Below, in pieces: positions 15,485 to 22,939 of a DNA stretch of 41,165 nt. Where the stretch lies: NCBI GenBank assembly GCA_947505915.1, contig CANNNH010000002.1:1-41165 (forward strand), written 5' to 3'. The translations under genes were made by a program, and so were the position numbers. How positions within the stretch are numbered: position 1 is the first letter of the stretch; every line of letters begins with the position of its first letter. The notes under the pieces were generated by a model that saw only the letters and a program-made list of their open reading frames with translations, searched no databases and had not been told where the DNA came from. This DNA comes from Comamonadaceae bacterium (lineage in GTDB: Bacteria > Pseudomonadota > Gammaproteobacteria > Burkholderiales > Burkholderiaceae).

Positions 15485-16620
15485 TTGGCGCCCCTCCATT
15501 TTTTGATCAGCCCGACCACGCCGTTGGGTAAAAACAAGGTGACGGCGATGAACAGCGTGCCTAAAAAATACAACCAGAACTCGGGATAAGCGACAGTGAG
15601 CCAACTCTTGGCGCCGTTGACGATGAAAGCACCGAGGATAGGACCGATGAGCGTGGCGCGCCCGCCGACAGCCGCCCAGATGGCGATCTCAATCGAGTTG
15701 GCGGGGCTCATTTCACCCGGGTTGATGATGCCGACCTGCGGCACATACAGCGCGCCGGCTACGCCGCACATGACGGCAGAAATCACCCAGATGGTGAGCT
15801 TGTAGCCCAGCGGGTTGTAACCGGAGAACATGACGCGGCTTTCCGCATCGCGAATGGCTTGCAGCACCCGGCCGAACTTGCTTTGCACCAGCCACCTGGC
15901 AAACAAAAAGAAACCGAGCAGTGTGAGGCCCGTCAGCACAAACAGCGTCATGCGCATGTTGGGCGTGGCGATCGGCAGGTCCAGAATGCGCTTGAAGTCA
16001 GTGAAGCCGTTGTTGCCGCCAAAGCCGGTTTCATTGCGGAAAAACAGCAGCATGGCGGCAAATGTCAAAGCCTGCGTGATGATGGAAAAGTAAACGCCTT
16101 TGATGCGCGAGCGAAAGGCGAAGTAACCAAATACAAAGGCCACCAGCGCCGGCACCAGCACGATGAGAAACATGGTGGCGATAAAGCTGTCTGAAAACGT
16201 CCAGTGCCAGGGCAAGACTTTCCAGTCGAGGAAGACCATGAAGTCGGGCAAAGTGCTTTTGTAGTTGCCGTCCAGACCGATCTGGCGCATGAGGTACATG
16301 CCCATGGCATAACCGCCGATGGCAAAAAACAAACCGTGGCCCAGCGACAAGATGCCGGTGTAGCCCCAGATCAGGTCCATGGCCAGCGCGCAGATGGCGT
16401 AGCACATGATCTTGCCCAGCAGCGCCACGGCGTAGGTGCTCATGTGGTACGGGCTGTCCTGCGGCAGCCACAAGTTGAGCAGCGGGGCCACGGCGCAGAC
16501 GGCGATCAGCGCCAGCATGAAGAAACTCCAGCCGGTGCGGGTCAGTAGAGGCGTTCTGAAGGGAAGCTCCACCGACTGGTAGGGCGTCAGCGAGTTGGGA
16601 GGTTTGCGGGGATGGTTCAT
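15481..16620 (-). CDS. urtC: Urea ABC transporter permease UrtC
   Basis: The 379-residue LivM-type inner-membrane permease has about ten hydrophobic segments. Characteristic motifs are MDLIWGYTGILSLGHGLFFAIGGYAMGMYLM, FGGNNGFTDF and RVLQAIRDAESRVMFSGYNP, the last being the cytoplasmic loop that contacts the ATPase. It pairs with UrtB to form the urea path. It starts 3 bp after the urtB stop and overlaps urtD by four bases. The length agrees with the family (about 360-390). An additional SLTPYQSVELPFRTPLL N-terminal tail is cytoplasmic. Confidence 0.95.
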   Translation of the reverse strand: MNHPRKPPNSLTPYQSVELPFRTPLLTRTGWSFFMLALIAVCAVAPLLNLWLPQDSPYHMSTYAVALLGKIMCYAICALAMDLIWGYTGILSLGHGLFFAIGGYAMGMYLMRQIGLDGNYKSTLPDFMVFLDWKVLPWHWTFSDSFIATMFLIVLVPALVAFVFGYFAFRSRIKGVYFSIITQALTFAAMLLFFRNETGFGGNNGFTDFKRILDLPIATPNMRMTLFVLTGLTLLGFFLFARWLVQSKFGRVLQAIRDAESRVMFSGYNPLGYKLTIWVISAVMCGVAGALYVPQVGIINPGEMSPANSIEIAIWAAVGGRATLIGPILGAFIVNGAKSWLTVAYPEFWLYFLGTLFIAVTLFLPNGVVGLIKKWRGAK

Positions 16621-16623
16621 GGC

Positions 16624-18237
16624 TCAGGCCTCCGCGGAGCGGCCTTTCATGGCGAAGATGCCTTGCGGACGCTTCTGAATAAAGATGATGATGAGCACGA
16701 GCACGGCAATCTTAGCCAGCACAGCACCCGTCCAACCTTCGAGGAATTTATTCAAAATGCCCAGCCCCAAAGCAGCGTAGACAGTGCCTGCGAGTTGACC
16801 GACGCCGCCCAGCACCACCACCATGAAAGAGTCGACGATATAGCCTTGCCCGAGGTCGGGCCCGACATTGCCCACCTGGCTGAGCGCACAACCGGCCAGG
16901 CCGGCAATGCCCGAACCCAGCGCAAAAGCATAGGTGTCCACGCGCGCGGTGTTCACGCCCATGCAAGAGGCAATGGGGCGGTTTTGTGTGACGCCGCGCA
17001 CAAACAGACCCAGGCGCGTGCGGCTGATCAACCAGGCCATGCCCAACAGCACTGCAATCGCAAAGCCGATGATGACCAGACGGTTGTAGGGCAGTGACAC
17101 ATTGCCCAGCACCTGCACGCCGCCGCTCATCCACACGGGGTTTTCAACGCCGACGTTTTGCGCGCCGAAGATGCTGCGCACCAGTTGTTGCAGCATCAGG
17201 CTGATGCCCCAGGTGGCCAGCAGGGTTTCGAGCGGGCGGCCGTACAAAAAGCGGATGATGCCGCGCTCCAGCGCCGCACCCATGAGCGCAGCCGCCATGA
17301 AGGCGACCGGCACCGCGGCCAGCAGGTACCAGTCAAACAGCCCCGGCAGGAATTTTTGAAACACACCCTGCACCACGTAGGTGGCGTAAGCGCCGATCAT
17401 CATCAGCTCGCCGTGCGCCATGTTGATGACACCCATGAGACCGTAGGTGATGGCCAGCCCGAGCGCGACCAGCAGCAAGATGGAGCCCAGGCTGAGACCG
17501 CTGAAAACGGCGGCAAGCTTGTCACCCCAGGCCAGCGTGGCTTCGACCGTGCGCAATGAAGACTGCAAAGCAGCTTTGACTTGCGCATCAGTTTCAGACT
17601 TCAAGCGCTCAAGCAAGACGGTCTTGGTGCTGGGGTCGCCGCTGGCAGCCAGCAGGCCGGCAGCTTGCAGGCGCTTGGCCTGGTCGCTGCTGCCCAGCAA
17701 AATGGCGGCCCGCAGCAGCTCAAGCTGGCTTTTGAGCGCCGGCACCGTCTCGGCCTCATAGGCTTTTTCGATCAGGGGCAGACGCGCCTCGTCGTTGTCG
17801 CCCGCCAGAGTCTTGATGGCTTGCCGGCGGCGTTTTTCATCCTTAGAAAACAGCGCCAGCGCGGCGAGTACGTTGTCCAGTTCGCCGCGCATCAGGTTGT
17901 TGTTGATCACATCCTCGGCGTCTGCAGGCAAGGGCACTCCGGCGCCGGTCACGGGGTCTATGGCCTTGCTGCCCTGGACCACCAGCACCTGGCCGCCGGC
18001 GGTTTTGACGGCGTCGTCGGCCAGCGCCTGAATGAAGGCGGCGGTTTTCTCATCCGGCTCTGCGGCAGCCTTGACAAGGGCTTGCACGCGCGCCTCGGTG
18101 CCGCCTATGGCCATGGCCTTGGCTTGCTCTGCTGTCAAGGCATGCACCGCCCCAACGCACCAAAAGAGGATGGTTGCGAACAAAATTCGCACCAATAGCG
18201 AGCGCCCCGGGCGAGAAATAGAACTGTCTTTGTGCAT
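16624..18237 (-). CDS. urtB: Urea ABC transporter permease UrtB with periplasmic N-domain
   Basis: The 537-residue protein starts with a signal-like hydrophobic segment (about residues 16-34, ending VHALTAEQ). A hydrophilic helical domain of about 210 residues follows (HEAT-like repeats, for example RRRQAIKTLAGDNDEARLP), then a LivH-type permease with motifs LGLAITYGLMGVINMAHGELMMIGAY and NRPIASCMGVNTARVD. This extended N-terminus distinguishes UrtB from LivH. The ATG at 18237 is chosen because it opens a proper signal segment (MHKDSSISRPGRSLLVRIL); longer in-frame starts lack support. It lies 205 bp from urtA, with a terminator-like hairpin in the gap. Confidence 0.93.
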   Translation of the reverse strand: MHKDSSISRPGRSLLVRILFATILFWCVGAVHALTAEQAKAMAIGGTEARVQALVKAAAEPDEKTAAFIQALADDAVKTAGGQVLVVQGSKAIDPVTGAGVPLPADAEDVINNNLMRGELDNVLAALALFSKDEKRRRQAIKTLAGDNDEARLPLIEKAYEAETVPALKSQLELLRAAILLGSSDQAKRLQAAGLLAASGDPSTKTVLLERLKSETDAQVKAALQSSLRTVEATLAWGDKLAAVFSGLSLGSILLLVALGLAITYGLMGVINMAHGELMMIGAYATYVVQGVFQKFLPGLFDWYLLAAVPVAFMAAALMGAALERGIIRFLYGRPLETLLATWGISLMLQQLVRSIFGAQNVGVENPVWMSGGVQVLGNVSLPYNRLVIIGFAIAVLLGMAWLISRTRLGLFVRGVTQNRPIASCMGVNTARVDTYAFALGSGIAGLAGCALSQVGNVGPDLGQGYIVDSFMVVVLGGVGQLAGTVYAALGLGILNKFLEGWTGAVLAKIAVLVLIIIFIQKRPQGIFAMKGRSAEA

Positions 18238-18374
18238 AAATGTTGAAAATTGAGTCTGTAGCATGTGCTCGGCCAGATAAAAAGCACAGGCTGCAAACTC
18301 CTTGAGTGACATTGCACCGAAGAAGTGCAAGAAGCAGGCCACTGCGTGGCAAATGCGCGGATGGATCCTAAACT

Positions 18375-18411
18375 AAAAAGCCGCACCTCTTTCTTTCGAT
18401 CAAGGTGCGGC
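18375..18411 (-). terminator. Intra-operon terminator/attenuator after urtA
   Basis: On the minus strand, GCCGCACCT and AGGTGCGGC pair as a nine-bp stem around a 14-base loop and are followed by TTTTT (plus-strand A at 18375-18379). It lies 32 bp after the urtA stop and before urtB. It probably ends much of the transcription so that the binding protein is made in excess over the membrane parts, as also seen at 8414-8450. Confidence 0.85.
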
Positions 18412-18442
18412 TGCTGCCTGTGACAGGCCTGGGGTTCAGGCT

Positions 18443-19711
18443 TTACTTTTTAGCGGGCTCGTCAGGCTTCTTGTCGTTGCCTTCGATGTACGGGCTCCAT
18501 GGCTTGGCTTTCACCGGGCCGGGGGTCTTCCAGACCACGTTGAACTGACCGTCAGCCTTGATCTCGCCGATGAAGACGGACTTGTGCAGATGGTGGTTCT
18601 TCTCGTCCATCTTGGAGACGATACCCGACGGTGCCTTGAAGGTCTGACCGGCCATGGCGGCGATGACTTTGTCAGTGTCTGTGGACTTGGCTTTTTCAAC
18701 CGCTTGCTTCCACATGTTGATACCGATGTAGGTCGCTTCCATCGGATCGTTGGTCAAAGGCTTGTCCTTGTGACCGGCGATGCCCTTGGCTTTGGCGTAG
18801 GCACCCCACTTTTTGATGAACTCGTCATTGGCCGGGTTCTTGATCGACTGGAAGTAGTTCCAGGCGGCCAGGTGACCGACCAGTGGCTTGGTGTCCACGC
18901 CGCGCAGTTCTTCTTCGCCCACAGAGAAGGCGACTACGGGCACGTCTTTGGCTTTGAGGCCGGCGTTACCGAGTTCTTTGTAGAAAGGCACGTTGGAGTC
19001 ACCGTTGATGGTGGAGACCACTGCGGTCTTGCCACCGGCGGAGAATTTCTTCACGTCAGCGACGATGGTCTGGTAATCCGAGTGGCCAAACGGTGTGTAT
19101 TTTTCGTCGATGTCGCTGTCTTTCACGCCTTTGCTTTTGAGGTAAGCGCGCAGGATTTTGTTGGTGGTGCGTGGGTACACATAGTCGGTGCCCAGCAGAA
19201 CCCAACGCTTGGCAGCGCCGCCTTCTTTGCTCATCAGGTAGTCGACTGCAGGGATGGCCTGCTGGTTGGGTGCTGCACCTGTGTAGAACACGTTTTTGGA
19301 GAGCTCTTCACCTTCGTACTGAACGGGGTAGAACAGCAGGCCGTTCATTTCCTCAACGACAGGCAACACCGACTTACGGGACACCGATGTCCAGCAGCCG
19401 AAGATCACGGAGACTTTGTCTTGACCGAGCAGCTGCTTGGTTTTTTCAGCGAACAGGGGCCAGTTGGAGGCCGGGTCCACGATGACGGGCTCGAGCTTCT
19501 TGCCCATGACGCCGCCTTTGGCATTGATCTCGTCAATGGCCATCAGCACGGTGTCTTTGAGCACAGTCTCGGAAATGGCCATGGTGCCAGACAGGCTGTG
19601 CAAAATGCCGACCTTGATGGTGCCTGCGCCTTGGGCGAAAGCCGACAGAGCGGACAGGCCGGTCAGGGCGACGGCGGCGGTGAGTGCCTTGAGGGTAAAA
19701 CGACGTTGCAT
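18443..19711 (-). CDS. urtA: Urea ABC transporter substrate-binding protein UrtA
   Basis: The 422-residue protein has a signal peptide (RRFTLKALTAAVALTGLSALSAFAQ, cleaved near residue 26) and a LivJ-like periplasmic binding fold. UrtA landmarks are KVGILHSLSGTMAISE, VIFGCWTSVSRKSVLPV, LLFYPVQYEGEE, YTGAAPNQQ, LLGTDYVYPRTTN and PFGHSDYQTIV. It captures urea at low concentration and delivers it to UrtBC. It heads the urt operon. No sigma-54 match was found upstream, unlike the two other nitrogen promoters in this window; a short direct repeat (TCAAAGAGGCT twice) lies at about 19762-19785. Confidence 0.96.
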   Translation of the reverse strand: MQRRFTLKALTAAVALTGLSALSAFAQGAGTIKVGILHSLSGTMAISETVLKDTVLMAIDEINAKGGVMGKKLEPVIVDPASNWPLFAEKTKQLLGQDKVSVIFGCWTSVSRKSVLPVVEEMNGLLFYPVQYEGEELSKNVFYTGAAPNQQAIPAVDYLMSKEGGAAKRWVLLGTDYVYPRTTNKILRAYLKSKGVKDSDIDEKYTPFGHSDYQTIVADVKKFSAGGKTAVVSTINGDSNVPFYKELGNAGLKAKDVPVVAFSVGEEELRGVDTKPLVGHLAAWNYFQSIKNPANDEFIKKWGAYAKAKGIAGHKDKPLTNDPMEATYIGINMWKQAVEKAKSTDTDKVIAAMAGQTFKAPSGIVSKMDEKNHHLHKSVFIGEIKADGQFNVVWKTPGPVKAKPWSPYIEGNDKKPDEPAKK

Positions 19712-19892
19712 GTGATGCTTCTCCGGGTGGGTTGAATGGGTTTTTCGCTGGGATCAAGCCGCTCAAAGAGGCTTCAAAGAGGCTTTTACTCAGCGATGAA
19801 CCGATTCTGGAGAAGGATGTGCAAGCTGGAAATACGCCGGGTGGCGTACATGCTTGCGCCCCCATGCAAGCTCTGCGGCCCGGGCGCTGCGC

Positions 19893-21008
19893 CTATTCAG
19901 GCCTGTCGTCAGGCGCTGGCTCGTTTTCCTGAGGCGCGCCCAAGCCGTCACGGCTGATGGCAAACAAATCCCATGCGGCCATGAACATGGCCGCAATGAC
20001 CGGGCCGATCACAAATCCGTTCAGCCCGAACAGCGCCATGCCGCCAATGGTGGAAAGCAGTACCAGGTAGTCGGGCATTTTGGTGTCTTTACCCACCAGC
20101 AAAGGCCGCATGACGTTGTCAACCAGGCCGATCACCAGCACGCCAAAAGCGGCCAGCACCACACCCTCAAACAATTGACCGGTGACGAGAAAGTAAACCG
20201 CTACCGGCAGCCAGACCAGGGCGGCGCCCACGGCGGGCACCAGTGACAAAAATGCCATCACCGTGCCCCACAGCACGGGGGCATGAATGTCGAGTAACCA
20301 AAAAATCAAGCCCCCCAGAGCGCCCTGCATCATGGCCACGGCGATATTGCCCTTGACGGTGGCCCGGATGACGGTGGTGAACTTGCCGGCCAAATCGCGC
20401 TTGACATGCGCTTGCAAGGGCAGCTGGCGATTCATGCGGGCAACCAGCGACGCGCCGTCACGCAAAAAGAAAAACAGCAAATAAAGCATGATGCCAAAGC
20501 TGACCAAAAACTCGAATGTGTTCTGCCCAATGCCCAGCGCCTGGGTGGCCAGAAACTGGCTGGCGCGGCTCAGTCCGGAGCTCAGGCGCTCTTGAATCAA
20601 GGCCATGTCAGTCAGTCCGAAACGGGCCAGCAGGCCGTGCACCCATTCGGGCAACAAGCCGTAAAAATCCTGCAAATAGCGGCTGAAGCTGGCTTTTTCT
20701 GTCTGCAGATTGCTAAACAGCAAATTGGCTTCTTGCACCAGCATGGCGCTGACCAGGCTCAAGGGCAGGATGACCAGTAACAAGATGATCGTGAGGGTCA
20801 GCAGTGCGGCGGAGTTAAAACGCCCTGGCAAGAGACGCAGAAACCAGGCATGCACCGCATAAAACAAAATCGCCATCACCCCAGCCCAGAAAACAGCGCC
20901 GTAAAAGGGCGACAGCAGCCATACAAAAGCCGCACTGACAAAGAGCAACAAGTACAAAAAGAACTTGTCCTCAAACGATGCAGGCGGCTGGGGCTTGGAT
21001 GGTTTCAT
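19893..21008 (-). CDS. AI-2E (PerM/UPF0118) family membrane transporter
   Basis: The 371-residue protein has about eight hydrophobic segments in the AI-2E/PerM pattern. The N-terminal FLYLLLFVSAAFVWLLSPFYGAVFWAGVMAILF is followed by a hydrophilic middle (about 95-165). The hallmark C-terminal block includes AVAMMQGALGGLIFWLLDIHAPVLWGTVMAFLSLVPAVGAALVWLPVA, DNVMRPLLVGKDTKMPDYLVLLSTIGGMALFGLNGFVIGPVIAAMF. The family exports small solutes or Na+ in exchange for H+ and was once linked to autoinducer-2. The ATG at 21008 is chosen since the preceding in-frame residues are cysteine/arginine-rich and non-membrane. Its relation to urea metabolism is unclear. Confidence 0.9.
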   Translation of the reverse strand: MKPSKPQPPASFEDKFFLYLLLFVSAAFVWLLSPFYGAVFWAGVMAILFYAVHAWFLRLLPGRFNSAALLTLTIILLLVILPLSLVSAMLVQEANLLFSNLQTEKASFSRYLQDFYGLLPEWVHGLLARFGLTDMALIQERLSSGLSRASQFLATQALGIGQNTFEFLVSFGIMLYLLFFFLRDGASLVARMNRQLPLQAHVKRDLAGKFTTVIRATVKGNIAVAMMQGALGGLIFWLLDIHAPVLWGTVMAFLSLVPAVGAALVWLPVAVYFLVTGQLFEGVVLAAFGVLVIGLVDNVMRPLLVGKDTKMPDYLVLLSTIGGMALFGLNGFVIGPVIAAMFMAAWDLFAISRDGLGAPQENEPAPDDRPE

Positions 21009-21096
21009 GGCGGTGCTCAAGGTTAGCAAAAGGCGAGAGCAGATAAGCCCCGGGCAGCGCTGCGCACGAAGCGCAGCACGCCCAAGGCAAAAGGGG

Positions 21097-21360
21097 TCAG
21101 CGCGCCGGAGGCGGACGCACAGAGCCTGTGGGCGCACGCCCGGCAATGTGCCGGAATGTGATGCGGCCCTTGCTCAGGTCGTAAGGCGAGAGCTCCAGCG
21201 ACACCTGGTCACCCGCCAGAATGCGGATGTGGTTCTTGCGCATCTTGCCGGATGTGTAAGCGATCAGCTTGTGGCCGTTGTCCAGCGTGACTCGAAAGCG
21301 CGAGTCGGGCAGAACCTCTTCCACCAGGCCGTGCATTTCAATCAGTTCTTCTTTTGCCAT
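21097..21360 (-). CDS. infA: Translation initiation factor IF-1
   Basis: The 87-residue S1-like OB-fold protein begins [20 protein letters not shown] and continues [51 protein letters not shown], which is IF-1 from start to finish. IF-1 binds the 30S A site during initiation. Standard IF-1 has 72 residues; here a 15-residue tail ([15 protein letters not shown]) is added. Betaproteobacteria often carry such a second, longer infA outside the ribosomal protein operon. Whether this is the only copy cannot be told from the window. A small gene lies upstream on the same strand. Confidence 0.95.
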   Translation of the reverse strand: MAKEELIEMHGLVEEVLPDSRFRVTLDNGHKLIAYTSGKMRKNHIRILAGDQVSLELSPYDLSKGRITFRHIAGRAPTGSVRPPPAR

Positions 21361-21410
21361 GGCTCGTCTCCTTCAAGGTAAATACAAAAAGATCGCTTGC
21401 AGTGCCGGCA

Positions 21411-21650
21411 TCAGGCATGAGCGGCGGTGTTGCGCTCGCCAATCCAGGCCATGGCATGCGCGGTGGCGTAATGCAAGGCAGCAGGGGCATTGTCGAACAA
21501 GGTGGAAAAGCGTGACACGCGGTCGTGCGTGGCGCTGCCTTTACCGGAACGGATGGACACCGAGGCGGCAAAGCCGCCGTCGTCGAGCTGGGTTGCCACT
21601 GGCGAGACCCGGTATTTGCCCACCTCGATGGGATGGAGATGATGATTCAT
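21411..21650 (-). CDS. Small conserved-looking protein of unknown function
   Basis: The 79-residue protein starts MNHHLHPIEVGKYRVSPVAT and reads on through LDDGGFAASVSIRSGKGSATHDRVSRF to FDNAPAALHYATAHAMAWIG. It has no signal peptide or membrane segment. The alternation of strand-like and helical stretches looks like a compact alpha/beta domain of the kind seen in small hypothetical proteins of Burkholderiales. The ATG at 21650 is preferred; an in-frame extension to 21893 has unlikely composition. It is 50 bp upstream of infA on the same strand and may be co-transcribed with it. No function can be assigned. Confidence 0.6.
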   Translation of the reverse strand: MNHHLHPIEVGKYRVSPVATQLDDGGFAASVSIRSGKGSATHDRVSRFSTLFDNAPAALHYATAHAMAWIGERNTAAHA

Positions 21651-21976
21651 AAACAGTGCGGTGCCCCAGCTTGGGCCGGGCACACATAAAAGGGAAAACA
21701 AACGACTTGCAAGCAAGCCAAGGGTTCCGGTTTCCGGATGAGGCCGGAAAAGGCCGGATATAGGCACCGCTTGGGAAGTCTTAGCTAGGAAAATAGAACA
21801 GTGCTGGCAAGGTTCAGGGCTGTGTGGGCGCTGAAAACACTGTGAAGTCCGGGCTCTGAGAAGCGCCGCGCTCTTGGGGTCAGACCACTTCAAGATATGA
21901 ATTTGGAAAGGCTTGTCACAAAAAGCTGTGCGATACCGAAGCTGCCATTGTAACGGATATGGCCGGCTGGGGACGG
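21651..21976. other. Gene-free interval between the small gene and the response regulator
   Basis: These 326 bases hold no convincing gene on either strand. Short GC-rich inverted repeats are visible (for example CTTGCAAGCAAG and CCGGAAAAGGCCGG around 21708-21757). The stretch should contain the promoter of the small gene and infA, and the end of the sensor/regulator operon. No clear T-tract terminator was found. Confidence 0.5.
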
Positions 21977-22939
21977 CTAGTTCTGAAACTGCGGGTGCAA
22001 CTGCTTGATACGGCTCATGGCCATGCCCGCGGCGGCGGTGCGGGTTTCCACCCCCAGCTTGGCAAAAACGCGTTCCAGGTGCTTTTTAACCGTCATCGGG
22101 CTGGTGCCCAGAATGTCGCCGATGTCGCGGTTGATCTTGCCCTTGACCACCCAGTACAGCACCTCGGCCTCGCGCGCGGTGAGCTTGAAACTCAGGCTCA
22201 TGGCCTGGATGACGGTTTCGTCGGACTCCTCGCGCATGATGATCAGCCAGTCGTCGTCGCCGGTTTGCTGGTGCAAACGGAAAGTCAGCCGCTTGGCGCC
22301 CTGCTCAATGGCCAGGCGCGGCGGCTCAAGTTGCTGCTCGGCCATGGCCAGGTGGCGACGCAGCCAGGTCAGCACGGCTTCAGGGGTTTGCGGGGCGGCG
22401 GTGCCGTAGTAGCGCTGTAAAAGCTCACGGGCCAGCGAGGTTTGCCACATCAAGCGGCCGTCGCTCACGCGCACGGTGATGGTGGCGTAGCCAAAAGCGT
22501 CCAGCGCATTGCGGGCCTGGCGTTTTTCACGCGCGCCTTGCAAATGCACGGCGATGCGCGCCAGCACTTCCTTCGGTTTGATCGGCTTGGTGACATAGTC
22601 CACACCGCCGACCTCCAGAGCTGCCACCAGGTATTCGGTTTCGGTGAGCCCTGTCATGAAGACGATGGGTATGTGCGCTGTCGCGGGCGAAGCCTTTAGG
22701 CGGCGCGCCACCTCAAAGCCATCCATGCCGGGCATCATGGCGTCCAGCAAGATGATGTCGGGCAAGGCCTGCGCGGCGCGCTGCAAGGCGGCCTCTCCCC
22801 CGGTCGCCACCAGCACGGTGTAGCCGGACTCGTCCAGCGCGTCATGCAACACAGCCAGGTTGTCGGGCACGTCGTCAACGATCAGCACCACGTCGCTGTT
22901 GGCGCGGTCCAGTGTTTGTTCTAGCGATGGGCGGCTCAC
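21977..22939 (-). CDS. LuxR-type response regulator paired with the transporter-kinase
   Basis: The 320-residue protein has an N-terminal receiver (about 15-135) with acidic pair Asp22/Asp23, phospho-acceptor Asp66 in ILLDAMMPG and Lys in YVTKPIKP. A middle region of about 110 residues (NALDAFGYATITVRVSDGRLMW, then ELLQRYYG) resembles no named domain that I recognise and may sense or dimerise. A C-terminal LuxR/NarL helix-turn-helix (about 252-305) reads LTAREAEVLYWVVKGKINRDIGDILGTSPMTVKKHLERVF. Its ATG overlaps the stop of the kinase gene by four bases, so they are one translational unit and probably a cognate pair. Targets likely include the divergent ureA region or its own promoter; this is inference. 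Confidence 0.92.
   Translation of the reverse strand: MSRPSLEQTLDRANSDVVLIVDDVPDNLAVLHDALDESGYTVLVATGGEAALQRAAQALPDIILLDAMMPGMDGFEVARRLKASPATAHIPIVFMTGLTETEYLVAALEVGGVDYVTKPIKPKEVLARIAVHLQGAREKRQARNALDAFGYATITVRVSDGRLMWQTSLARELLQRYYGTAAPQTPEAVLTWLRRHLAMAEQQLEPPRLAIEQGAKRLTFRLHQQTGDDDWLIIMREESDETVIQAMSLSFKLTAREAEVLYWVVKGKINRDIGDILGTSPMTVKKHLERVFAKLGVETRTAAAGMAMSRIKQLHPQFQN

Noticed and set aside
13844..19711. Branched-chain amino acid (liv) transporter
   Set aside because: The long N-domain in the first permease, LSHGQKQWLEIGM in the ATPase, and UrtA motifs together with ureD and urease nearby identify the urea system.
19712..19892. Possible sigma-54 promoter upstream of urtA
   Set aside because: TGGC and TTGC elements are present but on the wrong strand or with incorrect spacing; no TGGCAC-N5-TTGC in the urtA direction.
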